From contig NZ_LWHQ01000027.1 in assembly GCF_001653715.1 (NCBI RefSeq), positions 138,723 through 202,722 of the forward strand: a stretch of 64,000 bases of DNA. Reading direction: 5' to 3'. Position numbers and translations under genes: made by a program. Below are positions 46,551 to 55,520 of this stretch, one piece after another. The notes beneath the pieces were generated by a model. That model saw only the letters and a list, made by a program, of their open reading frames with translations, did not search any database and was not told the origin of the DNA. Within the stretch, counting starts at the first letter, position 1, and each line of letters begins with the position of its first letter. Source of the DNA: Methylobacterium platani (GTDB lineage Bacteria; Pseudomonadota; Alphaproteobacteria; Rhizobiales; Beijerinckiaceae).

Positions 46551-47204
46551 GCATACGACTCCATGTGCTGGACGCCACAACCAGGCGTTGCGAAATACCT
46601 AGCACGGAGGGTCGGGGCCGCAAGCTTAAATTGCATAATATCGCGAGACACATCGTGGTTGAAATTAATGTCGTCGTTTCGTTTTGAGACAATTTGTGAC
46701 GAGGACGTCGATCGCACCGGTATGGATCAGCATATATTCCTATAAACGCGATAAAACCGATAACGAAGTCGGCGTGCGGAAAAACCACATTCATCCGCCC
46801 GAGCTTGCGAATGCCCTGCCGGGTCGGCGCGTGCCCACGGCTGGCGAAAGCCAACGTGACGATCGGGAATGAGCATTCCGACATGCCGGTCTGCGAGGCG
46901 AGTGCGGGACCCCCTCGCCCTTGGGTCGACGCTGCCGGCCAAGCCCGTCAGGTCACGTCATTCCCCATAATCGGTGTCGACGGCGCACCCGACGGCAGGC
47001 GTCGCCCCGCCATGGGGACGGGTCATACCCTCGCGCCTTGGCCTCGACACGTCGATGCCGAGGCGTCCGGCGCAGATGAGAGGACAGGGAAACCTTGCGG
47101 GCTCGGCCAGCGCCTTCGAACGCATCCGTTCGAAGGCGCTGCGGTCTCACAGCCCTCGTCTCACGACATCCGCGATTCAGAACCAGCGCGGAGAAGGCCG
47201 GCGA
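46551..47204. other. intergenic, lower-GC segment
   Basis: About 650 bases between the RTX gene and the GGDEF-EAL gene with no supported gene. The part from about 46600 to 46800 is visibly poorer in GC than the surroundings and probably holds the RTX promoter. A strong hairpin lies at 47109-47140. Confidence 0.55.
47109..47140 (-). terminator. hairpin downstream of GGDEF-EAL gene
   Basis: A perfect 14-bp stem (47109-47122 with 47127-47140) around a CATC/GATG tetraloop, 65 bases beyond the stop of the GGDEF-EAL gene. No T-run follows, so it is terminator-like rather than a textbook terminator. Confidence 0.6.
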
Positions 47205-50129
47205 TCACGCCGCCTCCGGCGCCGCCCCCACCAGCTGCCGCGCCTGCAGGATCGACATCGGCTCGCCGAAGGCGAAGCCTTGCGCGTAGTCGCAGCCGAC
47301 CTCGGCGAGCGCCAGGGCGTCGGCCTCCGACTCGGCTCCCTCGGCGACGATCTCGAGACCGAGCTCCTGCGCCATCCGGACGATCGAGCGCAGGATGCCG
47401 GAGCGGCCGTTCGCCATCTGGCGCACGAAGGACTGGTCGATCTTGATCGTGTCGAAGGGGAAGCGCTGCATGTAGGTCAGCGCCGAGTAGCCGGTGCCGA
47501 AATCGTCGAGGCAGAGCCCCGCGCCGAGCTCGTGGATGCGGGCGAGCATCTGGGCGGCGTATTCCGGGTTCTCCATCACCAGGGCTTCGGTCAGCTCGAG
47601 CTTGAGCGAGCCGGGGACGACGCCGGTGCGGGCGAGAACGGTCTTCACGTCGTGCAGGAGGTCGTGGCGCAGGAGCTGGCGCGAGGACAGGTTGACCGAG
47701 GCGAAGATCGGCGGCTCGACGACGAGGGCCTGCTGCCAGGCGGCGAGCTCCGCGGCGGTGCGCTCGAGCGCGAAGACACCGAGATTGACGATGAGGCCGG
47801 ATTCCTCGGCGATCGGCAGGAAGACCTGGGGGGCGACGCGGCCGAGCCGCGGATGGTCCCAGCGCAAAACCGTCTCGAAGCCCGCGACCGTGCGGTCCTC
47901 AAGGCGCACGATCGGCTGGAACAGCACCTTGATCTCGTTGCGCTCCAGCGCCCGGCGCAGGTCGCTCTCCAGCATCATCCGCTCGCCGCGGTCGGAGCGC
48001 ATGGTCGGGCGGTAGACCTCGATCCGGTCGCCGCCCTGGCGCTTGCCGTTGATCATCGCGAGCTCGGCGTTCTTCACCACGTCGTCGCGCTTCACCACCG
48101 CGCCCGCCTCGTGGAGCGCGACGCCGATCGAGGGCGTCAGGAAGATCTCGCGGTCGGCATAGGTGATCGGGGTGGTGATCGCCCGGCGGATGCTGTCGGC
48201 GAAGGCGATGATCCGGTCGGGATCGCGCTCGGAGAGCAGGATGATGGCGAATTCGTCGCCGGCGACGCGGGCGAGGGTATCCTGGGGCCGCAGCAGGCGG
48301 TTGAGGCGGCGCGACAGCGTCAGCAGGATCGAATCGCCGGCCGACAGCCCGATCGCGTCGTTGACCTGCTTGAAGCGGTCGATGTCGATGACGAACAGGG
48401 TCGGCTTCAGGCGCGGGTCCTGGCTGGCCAGCGCCAGGCCGGCATCGAGCCGGTCGTTGAACAACTCGCGGTTGGGCAGGCCGGTGAGGTTGTCGTGCAC
48501 GGCGTCGTGCAGCAGCCGCTCCTCGGCGATCTTCGATTCGGTGACGTCCGCGATGGTGCCGACGATGCGCACCACCTCGCCGTCGGTGCCGATCACCGGC
48601 CGGGCCTTGAGGCGGTACCAGTAATACGGCCCGGCGGCCGAGCGCAGGCGGAAATCCTGCGAGATGCGGCCGCGGCGCTCCTCGATCACGGTGTCGAGGG
48701 CGGCGGAATAGCGCTCGACGTCGAAGGGGTGGAGAAGCGAGAGCCAGCTCGCCTGCGGCCCCTCCAGCGCCCCGCGCTTGAGGCCGAGCTGGCCCTCGAT
48801 CTCGGGGCCGGCGAAGACCCGGTCGCCCGGCACGTCCCAGTCGAACACGACGTCGCCGGCGCCGGTCAGCGCCAGCGCCCGGCGCTCGGTGTCGGAGACG
48901 AGGCTGTTGCCGAGGCTTCCGCCCGCGAAGGCGTGCTGGAGCACCGTGAAGCCGATCAGCATCACGATCAGCACCAGGCCGCCGATCAGCGCCGGCTGGA
49001 CGAGGTCGTTGTGGAGCTGGCCGGTGATGGCGAAGCCCGCCGCCACCACCCAGGCCAGCAGCAGGAGCCAGGTCGGGATCAGCAGGATCGCCCGGTCGTA
49101 GCCGTTGTGGATGGCGAGGTAGACGACGAGCAGCAGGCCGATTCCCGCCACCGTGGCGATCGAGATGCGGGCGACGCCCGCCGCCACCGGCGGATCGATG
49201 ACGGCGAGACCGACGAGGCCGCCGAGGAACAGCAGCCAGATCAGCGCGACGTGGCTGTAGCGCACGTGCCAGCGGGCGAGGTTGAGATAGGCGAACAGGA
49301 ACACCAGCAGCGTGGCGCCGAGCACGGCTTCCGCCGAAGCGCGGTAGATCCGCTCTGCCGCCTCGGTGACCGGGAAGATGCGCTGGAAGAACCCGAAATC
49401 GATGCAGGCATAGGCCAGCACCGCCCAGGCGAGCGCCGCCGCCGCCGGGAAGATGATCGCGCCCTTGACCACGAACACGATGGTCAGGAACAGCGCCAGC
49501 AGCCCGGCGATGCCGATGATGATGCCCTTGTAGAGGGTGAGCCCGGTCGCCTTCTTGCGGTAGGCGTCCTGGTCCCAGAGATAGACCTGCGGCACGTTGG
49601 GGGTGCGCAGCTCCGCCACGAAGGTGACGGTGGTGCCGGGGTCCAGCGTGATGACGAACTGGTCGGCGTCGGGGCTCTCGTCGCGCTCGGGCCGGATGCC
49701 CTGGCTCGCGGTGATCGCGGCGATGCGCGAGCCGCCGAGGTCGGGCCAGACCACGCCCGAGCCGACGAGGCGGAAATGCGGGGCGACCAGCAGGCGGTCG
49801 ATCTGCTCGTCGGTGTCGTTGGTGAGCGCGAACACCATCCAGTCGGGCCTCGCCCCGGTCTCGCGCGCCTTCACGGCGATGCGCCGCACGATGCCGTCCT
49901 TGCCGGGCGCGGTCGAGATCTGGATCAGGTCGCCGTCCGAGCGGTAGCGCTCGATCGCCGGGGTCAGGTCGATGGCCTGCGAGTCGAGGGTGACGCGCAC
50001 GGCCTCGACCGCGCGGGCCTGCGGCATGGACAGGAGCAGCCCGGCGAGGGCGGCGAGGCAGGCGAGGACGAGTGAGTACGTGCGCAAGCTTCGGGGTCTT
50101 CCGACCGGACGGGGGGCGGCCACGGCCAC
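47205..50129 (-). CDS. membrane GGDEF-EAL cyclic-di-GMP protein with PAS domain
   Basis: The 974-residue protein has, in order: a signal peptide (to about 40), a periplasmic beta-rich domain (about 41-195) and seven or so membrane helices (195-400) as in 7TMR-DISM sensors, a PAS domain (about 420-530), GGDEF (about 540-710) with active-site AGDEF at 623-627, and EAL (about 725-965). In EAL the usual motif reads ETV (Glu752), but LELTEALVM, DDFGTGYSA, KID and AEGAES are intact. It could make, break or sense c-di-GMP in response to a periplasmic signal. It stands alone. Confidence 0.93.
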   Translation of the reverse strand: MAVAAPRPVGRPRSLRTYSLVLACLAALAGLLLSMPQARAVEAVRVTLDSQAIDLTPAIERYRSDGDLIQISTAPGKDGIVRRIAVKARETGARPDWMVFALTNDTDEQIDRLLVAPHFRLVGSGVVWPDLGGSRIAAITASQGIRPERDESPDADQFVITLDPGTTVTFVAELRTPNVPQVYLWDQDAYRKKATGLTLYKGIIIGIAGLLALFLTIVFVVKGAIIFPAAAALAWAVLAYACIDFGFFQRIFPVTEAAERIYRASAEAVLGATLLVFLFAYLNLARWHVRYSHVALIWLLFLGGLVGLAVIDPPVAAGVARISIATVAGIGLLLVVYLAIHNGYDRAILLIPTWLLLLAWVVAAGFAITGQLHNDLVQPALIGGLVLIVMLIGFTVLQHAFAGGSLGNSLVSDTERRALALTGAGDVVFDWDVPGDRVFAGPEIEGQLGLKRGALEGPQASWLSLLHPFDVERYSAALDTVIEERRGRISQDFRLRSAAGPYYWYRLKARPVIGTDGEVVRIVGTIADVTESKIAEERLLHDAVHDNLTGLPNRELFNDRLDAGLALASQDPRLKPTLFVIDIDRFKQVNDAIGLSAGDSILLTLSRRLNRLLRPQDTLARVAGDEFAIILLSERDPDRIIAFADSIRRAITTPITYADREIFLTPSIGVALHEAGAVVKRDDVVKNAELAMINGKRQGGDRIEVYRPTMRSDRGERMMLESDLRRALERNEIKVLFQPIVRLEDRTVAGFETVLRWDHPRLGRVAPQVFLPIAEESGLIVNLGVFALERTAAELAAWQQALVVEPPIFASVNLSSRQLLRHDLLHDVKTVLARTGVVPGSLKLELTEALVMENPEYAAQMLARIHELGAGLCLDDFGTGYSALTYMQRFPFDTIKIDQSFVRQMANGRSGILRSIVRMAQELGLEIVAEGAESEADALALAEVGCDYAQGFAFGEPMSILQARQLVGAAPEAA

Positions 50130-50261
50130 GGGGGCGGCTCAAGGGAGGTGCCGGACCGTACTGACGCCCAAGCTTCCGAGCAAGGCGGAGGCCTCGGATC
50201 TCCCCTGCCGTCCGCGAGCGCGGCCGTCGACGGGCTTCGATCGCTCCGCTTTGCGGCCAAA

Positions 50262-51368
50262 TCAAGTTGTGCCGGACTCCCCGCGACCGGTGCCGGCTGG
50301 CGCGAGCGGGACGATCTCCCAGCATTCCGGATGCCGCATCAGCTCGGTCAGGAACGCGAAGGTGAGGGCGTGGGTCGGGCAATTGGCGACGATGCGCCCG
50401 AGGATCGGCCGGCCGGCGAGGCCGAGGTCGCCGACGAGGTCGAGGATCTTGTGCCGCACCGGCTCGTCGGGGAAGCGGGCGCCGCCGAGCACCCGGCCGC
50501 CGAGCAGGATCGCCACCCGCCCGGGGCGCGCTCCGCGCAGCAGGGGCTCGCGGTCGCGCGGATGCATCCGGGCCTGCGTCTCGAGGCCGATCTCGCGCCG
50601 GTGCTCCGGGCGCGGCGAGGCGGGCACGAGGCCGGCGCCGCACACGGTCTGGGAATCGAACGAGCGGGCCCAGAGCCGGTCCCGCATCCCGCCCGGCAGC
50701 AGCGCCCGGGCGAGGCGGGTCTTCAGAGCGGTGCGCCAGATCAGCGAGGCGTTGCCGAAGCTGCGGCTCGGGGCGATGGCGGCGCGGAACGTGCCCGGGT
50801 CGATCGGGCCCGACCAGCGCAGGACGCCGAAGCCCGGCAGACGGTCGGTGCTGACGTCAACGGTGAAGCCGTCGCCGGGCTCGGCACGCAGGAAGCCGTG
50901 CATCCCGTCGACCTGGAACGGCGCGCGGATGCGAAGCGCCTGGCGCGGCCGGGCCTGCGGCACCCGCCCGGCCTCGTCGATGAGCGCGCACCAGCGCGAG
51001 GCCGACCCGTCGAGGATCGGGATCTCGGTCCCCTCGACGGTGATGGCGGCGTTGTCGATCCGCGAGGCCGCGAGGCCGGCCATCAGGTGCTCGATGGTGC
51101 GCAGCTTGCGCCCTTGCCCGATGTCGAGGGCGGTGCTCATCCGGCTCGCGACCCAGGCCGCGGTGCCGGCCGGCACGTCGTCGGCGCGGGCGCCGGTGCG
51201 GGGGCAGCGCACCGCGAAGCGGATGCCGTGACCGGCGGGGGCGGGCGCCAGGGTGACGCGGGCGCTCCGGCCGGTATGCAGCCCGGGCCCGCGCACCGAC
51301 ACGCTCCGCCCGAGCGTCGCCTCGCGCGACGCATCGTCCGCCGCCTGCGCAGCCCCCCCGAGCCCCAT
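50262..51368 (-). CDS. LpxC-like UDP-acyl-GlcNAc deacetylase, long form
   Basis: The 368-residue protein has the catalytic set of LpxC: Glu93-His94 in TIEHLMAG, His306 and Asp310 in RHKILDLVGD, and His333 in PTHALTF. LpxC removes the acetyl group in the committed step of lipid A synthesis. The protein is longer than usual (about 300-320): the stretch between SRSF (201-204) and RHK (305-307) is about 100 residues against about 50 normally. It lies outside any cell-division or lpx cluster, so it may be a second copy. The ATG at 51368 is a judgement; the Shine-Dalgarno is weak and an in-frame start at 51572 exists. Confidence 0.82.
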   Translation of the reverse strand: MGLGGAAQAADDASREATLGRSVSVRGPGLHTGRSARVTLAPAPAGHGIRFAVRCPRTGARADDVPAGTAAWVASRMSTALDIGQGRKLRTIEHLMAGLAASRIDNAAITVEGTEIPILDGSASRWCALIDEAGRVPQARPRQALRIRAPFQVDGMHGFLRAEPGDGFTVDVSTDRLPGFGVLRWSGPIDPGTFRAAIAPSRSFGNASLIWRTALKTRLARALLPGGMRDRLWARSFDSQTVCGAGLVPASPRPEHRREIGLETQARMHPRDREPLLRGARPGRVAILLGGRVLGGARFPDEPVRHKILDLVGDLGLAGRPILGRIVANCPTHALTFAFLTELMRHPECWEIVPLAPAGTGRGESGTT

Positions 51369-52110
51369 CGTTCCCGCCCGACTTCGTCGACGGTCGGTCT
51401 CACCGGCCGTCCTCTGCCATTCCCCAAGGGACCGACGCCGTAGTCCCGTGAGCGGGACGGCGACGCGGCCAGTCTCGCCTACTCGGGACTCGGGCCGCAC
51501 GAGACCCAACCCTCGCACGCTCGCGCGCTCGATTGCCGAGTCCTCTAACGGAGACCGAGGAACCACGCCCACTCAGCCGTTCGACCTAGTCACCCGCGCG
51601 GCCCTCGACTGGATGATCGCGGGGCGGGATGGAGCGGGCGTCCGGTCGCGGAACGATTGTCTTCCGGCGATCCTCGGCACATCCTCACCGTCCGCCGCTG
51701 CCGGGTCGTGTATCGCCGACGCGCGCGGGCGAGACGTCGCCGGTCGCCCTCCTCATCACGGCGACCGGGCGGACATGCTGTCCTCGTGCAGATGGTCGAC
51801 GTCGCTTGTCATGAATGTCCAGCTGATCGACCGCTCCCGCGCGATCGCACTGGGACTATCGTGTTTCCAAATCGTTTCAAAATAAAATACGAATAACAAA
51901 TAACAATATTCCTTATAGTGTCAGATTGCAGGCTTCGTTCGCGTTGTCGAGTCTGCAATTTGCCGGATTTGCATTGTTTCCGAATATTTTTCGCTGTCGA
52001 TTTCCGGCTGTATTTGTAATACGAAAAAGCATCATTTCGATCGCGAAAGCAAAAATAATGTTGATATTATAGTATATAGTAGAGCATGATCGCCAGAAGG
52101 GAGGTCGAAA
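51369..52110. other. gene-free region with AT-rich leader
   Basis: About 740 bases without a supported gene. From about 51860 to 52090 the composition falls sharply, with runs such as AATAAAATACGAATAACAAA and TTGATATTATAGTATATAGT, unlike the rest of the window. This AT-rich part lies directly before the 52111 gene and probably holds its promoter, though several A/T-rich boxes compete and none can be chosen. The drop suggests a junction of transferred DNA. Confidence 0.65.
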
Positions 52111-54195
52111 ATGGATACACCACTCGCGACTCCGCCGGAGACTGGCACGAGCGTCGCTCCAGCAGCGGCTCCAGGCGGCGCCTCCAGACCGGAAGCGGAC
52201 CCGGATGCCGTCAGGCGCGCCCTCGCGAACAGCGAGGGACGTCTCCGAAGCCTGCTGGCAGCGGGCGGTCCGCGAGACAGCTACCGGTCCGACGCGCGAG
52301 CCCGAGAGTTCCTGCCAGCCGTCGCCGCGTCGTTGAAACTGGACCCCGACACGCAGGCGCTCGTCGAGGATGACCTGGTTTCCTTCATACAGGACGTCAT
52401 TCTCGGAATAGCGTGGTACACCGGAAAGTACAAAGATGCCGAGAAGGCCGCGAAGTGGTACATCGCTGCGAATGCAGCCGTTGTCGTTGCGGTTCCCGGC
52501 GCGATCACGCTCATCGGATCGCACCTCGTGGCCGGTGCGGCGTCACCTTACGGCGTGGTGATCGCACAGCTCTCGTCGATCCTGAGCGGCACGTTCGCGT
52601 TGCAGAAGACCGTATCGGCCTGGTACTCGCAGCAGCGGAACTATGCGGCATGGTACAAATGCAGCTCCGATCTCAAGGAGATATATTACAATCTGATCAG
52701 GGACTGGTCTGGAAAGGCGAAGGGCGGGGAGAATGCGTTCGTCGGCAGCCTGGCGCTCGGTCAGGAGACGGCGCGGAAAATCATGCAGGCGGAACGCCTG
52801 GACTTCTACACGCGCCTGGCGCTGCCGAGCTTCGATGTGCTCGACATGCTGACGGCCTCCAAGGACAAGGCCGCGACCCTGGTGACGTCCCTCGTGCCGG
52901 AGGCCAAGGAGGTCAAGGCGATCGCCATCGGGATGAAGGCCATCCAGGGCGCCAGCCTCGCTCCGAAAGCCCCCGAGGCCGCCGCGCCGGCGCCGGTGAG
53001 CCGCCTCGCCGATCAGCCGGGGATACGGACGAGCACCCTGGTCGCGGCCATGAAACCGCTCGCGGCGGCCTCGCTCCAGGGCGGCGTCCCCGACCTCCTC
53101 GCCGCACAGGGTCTGCCCGCGTTCGACCAGGCCGTCGTGGATGCTTGTGCTTCCCTCACGCTGAAGGGGTCGGCCGATATCCTGAGCCTGTTCGGCGGCT
53201 ATCACGGTTTCTACGACTGGTTCAACGCGACGTTCCACGATGTTCCCGACGTCGCTCAGAGACACCCATCGCCCGATACGGCATTGAAGCGAAAGAATTT
53301 CTCGGATTTCTGGGATCAGATCCAGGTCGTTTTCGGCAAGGACTCGATCAATGCCCTCGAATTTTCCGCCTTGATGGCGGTCAATCTCGAAGAATCACGG
53401 GGCAATCTCTCCGCCTCGCCGGAGGAGATGAACGGCATGGACCACCCTCATCCCGGGTTGGCCTACGCGTTCGACCGGATTCCGGGATTGAAGCAATCTT
53501 ACAACCTGCCCAACGACCGTCAGAACCCGCCCAACAGGACGGCCCTGGCGCTGTTTCAGGATCCGGATTTTCTGCGTGCGCACAAGGACAGGGCTGGTTC
53601 CGCGTCGGTCCTCGAGCGGTCCGGTGGCATCGATCCGCGCTGGGGCGGCGACATCTGGCCGAGCGACGTCCCGGCCTGGGTCGATCCGGCCAGGAACGGC
53701 TTCATCATGCAGGCCGACTTCTACAAGTTCCGCGGCCGCGGCGTCATCCAGACGACGTGGCGATCGGATTACAGGAGTCTCATCGAATGGGCTCTCAAGG
53801 TGAGCAAGGACCAGAACGCCGTCATCGCGAGCGTCGCCGATCGATGGAGATCTGACACCCGGACGGGCGCCGGGCAGATCGACGAGATCGCCACCATCTC
53901 AAGCAACGAGGACTGGGACAGGATCTTCGGCGAGGCCCTGGCGCTCGCCCAGGGGGTCAGGATCGATTCCCGTGACAAGGGAGATTACCTGAACACGCTC
54001 TCCGCCGATGCCGCGGTCCTCGATGCGGGGAGACGGGTCCCGGGATCGTTCCTGAACTTCGCCGCGCACATCAACGGCGGCGACTACCCGGACCGCGTAG
54101 CGCCGATGATGAAGGCCCTCGCCTGCGGGATCGCCCGGACGGTCGGCGCCCAGGTCGCGTCCCGTCAGCCGAGGTCACCGACGCTTCCGGTTTGA
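52111..54195 (+). CDS. SLATT-like 2TM protein fused to GH19-type hydrolase domain
   Basis: I do not know this 694-residue architecture. Residues 1-90 are low-complexity and helical. Residues about 95-200 resemble SLATT/DUF4231 two-membrane domains: IAWYTGKYKDAEKAAKWY leads into one hydrophobic helix (about 115-138), a short turn, a second (about 144-168), then an amphipathic helix with AWY and AAWYK. A Pro/Ala linker covers about 280-300. Residues about 395-675 fit the GH19 chitinase/endolysin fold: Glu428 in NLEESRG, Glu438/439 as possible second acid, FRGRGVIQTTWRSDY (540-554) and HINGGDYPDR (653-662). No signal peptide. AAGGGAGG precedes the ATG by six bases. It is convergent with the M16 peptidase gene. 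Confidence 0.72.
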   Translation: MDTPLATPPETGTSVAPAAAPGGASRPEADPDAVRRALANSEGRLRSLLAAGGPRDSYRSDARAREFLPAVAASLKLDPDTQALVEDDLVSFIQDVILGIAWYTGKYKDAEKAAKWYIAANAAVVVAVPGAITLIGSHLVAGAASPYGVVIAQLSSILSGTFALQKTVSAWYSQQRNYAAWYKCSSDLKEIYYNLIRDWSGKAKGGENAFVGSLALGQETARKIMQAERLDFYTRLALPSFDVLDMLTASKDKAATLVTSLVPEAKEVKAIAIGMKAIQGASLAPKAPEAAAPAPVSRLADQPGIRTSTLVAAMKPLAAASLQGGVPDLLAAQGLPAFDQAVVDACASLTLKGSADILSLFGGYHGFYDWFNATFHDVPDVAQRHPSPDTALKRKNFSDFWDQIQVVFGKDSINALEFSALMAVNLEESRGNLSASPEEMNGMDHPHPGLAYAFDRIPGLKQSYNLPNDRQNPPNRTALALFQDPDFLRAHKDRAGSASVLERSGGIDPRWGGDIWPSDVPAWVDPARNGFIMQADFYKFRGRGVIQTTWRSDYRSLIEWALKVSKDQNAVIASVADRWRSDTRTGAGQIDEIATISSNEDWDRIFGEALALAQGVRIDSRDKGDYLNTLSADAAVLDAGRRVPGSFLNFAAHINGGDYPDRVAPMMKALACGIARTVGAQVASRQPRSPTLPV

Positions 54196-54224
54196 GGATG
54201 GACCGTCCGCGCCGGTGATCTCGA

Positions 54225-55520
54225 CTACGTCGACTTGAGCGCCTGGCCGACCGCCTCGAGGCTCTGCAGCTTCTTGATCGGGCCGATCGCCGCGATGGTG
54301 GGTGCGCCGGCGATCAGCGCGCGGCCGGCCGCCCGGACATCGTCGGGGGTCACCGCATCGACCTTGGCGATCACCTCGGCGGCCGGGATCACCCGGCCCC
54401 AGGCCAGCAGCTGGCGCGCCGTGCGCTCGATGCGCCCGCCCGGCGTCTCCAGCGCCGAGAGCAGGGCGACCTTGAGCTGGGCCTTGGCCCGGGCGAGCTC
54501 GACCGCGTCGACCGTCTCGGCGGCCTCGCGCAGGCAGGCCAGCGTGACCTCGACGAGGCCCGGCAGGTCGCCGCCCGCGGTGCCGGCGCCGATGCCGAAC
54601 AGGCCGCAATCGCTGAACGGCCAGTGGAAGGCGTGGATCTCGTAGGCGAGCCCGCGCGTCTCGCGGACCTCGTGCCAGAGCCGCGAGGTCAGCCCGCCGC
54701 CGAGCACCTGGGCGAAGAGGTGCGTGGCGTAGTAGCCCTCGTCGCGGAACGACAGGCCGGGCAGGCCGAGGACCAGGTTGGCCTGTTCGAGCTTGCGCGG
54801 CATCCGCCGCTCGCCGCCGCGGTAGAGCCCGGGCACGGTCTCCGTCTCGGCGCCCGCCGGCATCGCGCCGAAGTGCTTCTCCGCCGCCGCCACGATGGCG
54901 TCGTGCTCGACCGCGCCGGCGGCGGCCAGCACCATCCGGCCCGGGGTGTACTCGCGGGCGAGATAGGCCTCGATCGCCGCGCGGTCGAAGCTCTGGATCG
55001 TCTCCGGGCGCCCGAGGATCGGCCGGCCGAGCGGCTGGTCGGGGAAGGCGGCCTCGGTGAAGGCGTCGTAGACGACGTCGTCGGGCGTGTCTTCGACGGC
55101 GGCGTATTCCTGCAGGATCACGCCCTTCTCGCGGGCGAGTTCGCCGGCCTCGAAGGTCGAGCGGGTCAGGATGTCGCCGAGCACGTCGAGGGCGACCTCG
55201 GTATCCTCGCCCAGCACCCGGGCGGTGTAGCTCGTCTGCTCGACGCTGGTGGCGGCGTTGATCTCGCCGCCGACATTCTCGATGTCCTCGGCGATGGCGC
55301 GGGCCGAGCGGGACGCCGTGCCCTTGAACGCCATGTGCTCGATCAGGTGGCTGAGCCCGTGCTCCTCCGGCCGCTCGTTGCGCGAGCCGGCGCCGACCCA
55401 GACCCCGAGGGTCGCGGTGGCGACGCCCGGCATCGCCTCGGTGGCGACGGTGAGCCCGTTCGGCAGCCGGGTGATCTTGAGGTCGGGCGAGGCGCCGAGC
55501 GTCGCGAAATGCTGGTTCAC
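54225..55520 (-). CDS. M16-family zinc peptidase (MPP-like)
   Basis: The 431-residue peptidase has the inverted zinc motif HLIEH (58-62) and a distal glutamate region (LAREKGVILQEY), the pattern of the mitochondrial processing peptidase beta-type and PqqL relatives. It cleaves short peptides in the cytoplasm or periplasm; no signal is visible. The start is GTG at 55520 after GAGGAG; it overlaps the thrC stop by GTGA, so the two are translationally coupled. The thrC-M16 order is common in alphaproteobacteria. Confidence 0.92.
   Translation of the reverse strand: MNQHFATLGASPDLKITRLPNGLTVATEAMPGVATATLGVWVGAGSRNERPEEHGLSHLIEHMAFKGTASRSARAIAEDIENVGGEINAATSVEQTSYTARVLGEDTEVALDVLGDILTRSTFEAGELAREKGVILQEYAAVEDTPDDVVYDAFTEAAFPDQPLGRPILGRPETIQSFDRAAIEAYLAREYTPGRMVLAAAGAVEHDAIVAAAEKHFGAMPAGAETETVPGLYRGGERRMPRKLEQANLVLGLPGLSFRDEGYYATHLFAQVLGGGLTSRLWHEVRETRGLAYEIHAFHWPFSDCGLFGIGAGTAGGDLPGLVEVTLACLREAAETVDAVELARAKAQLKVALLSALETPGGRIERTARQLLAWGRVIPAAEVIAKVDAVTPDDVRAAGRALIAGAPTIAAIGPIKKLQSLEAVGQALKST

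Noticed and set aside
46452..47446. Several short open frames in the RTX to GGDEF-EAL gap
   Set aside because: None has a good ribosome binding site, recognisable domain or codon pattern of a coding region.
46974..50075. Open plus-strand frame of over 1000 codons opposite the GGDEF-EAL gene
   Set aside because: Composition is Asp/Val/Gly/Arg-rich noise and all domains of the minus-strand protein are intact.
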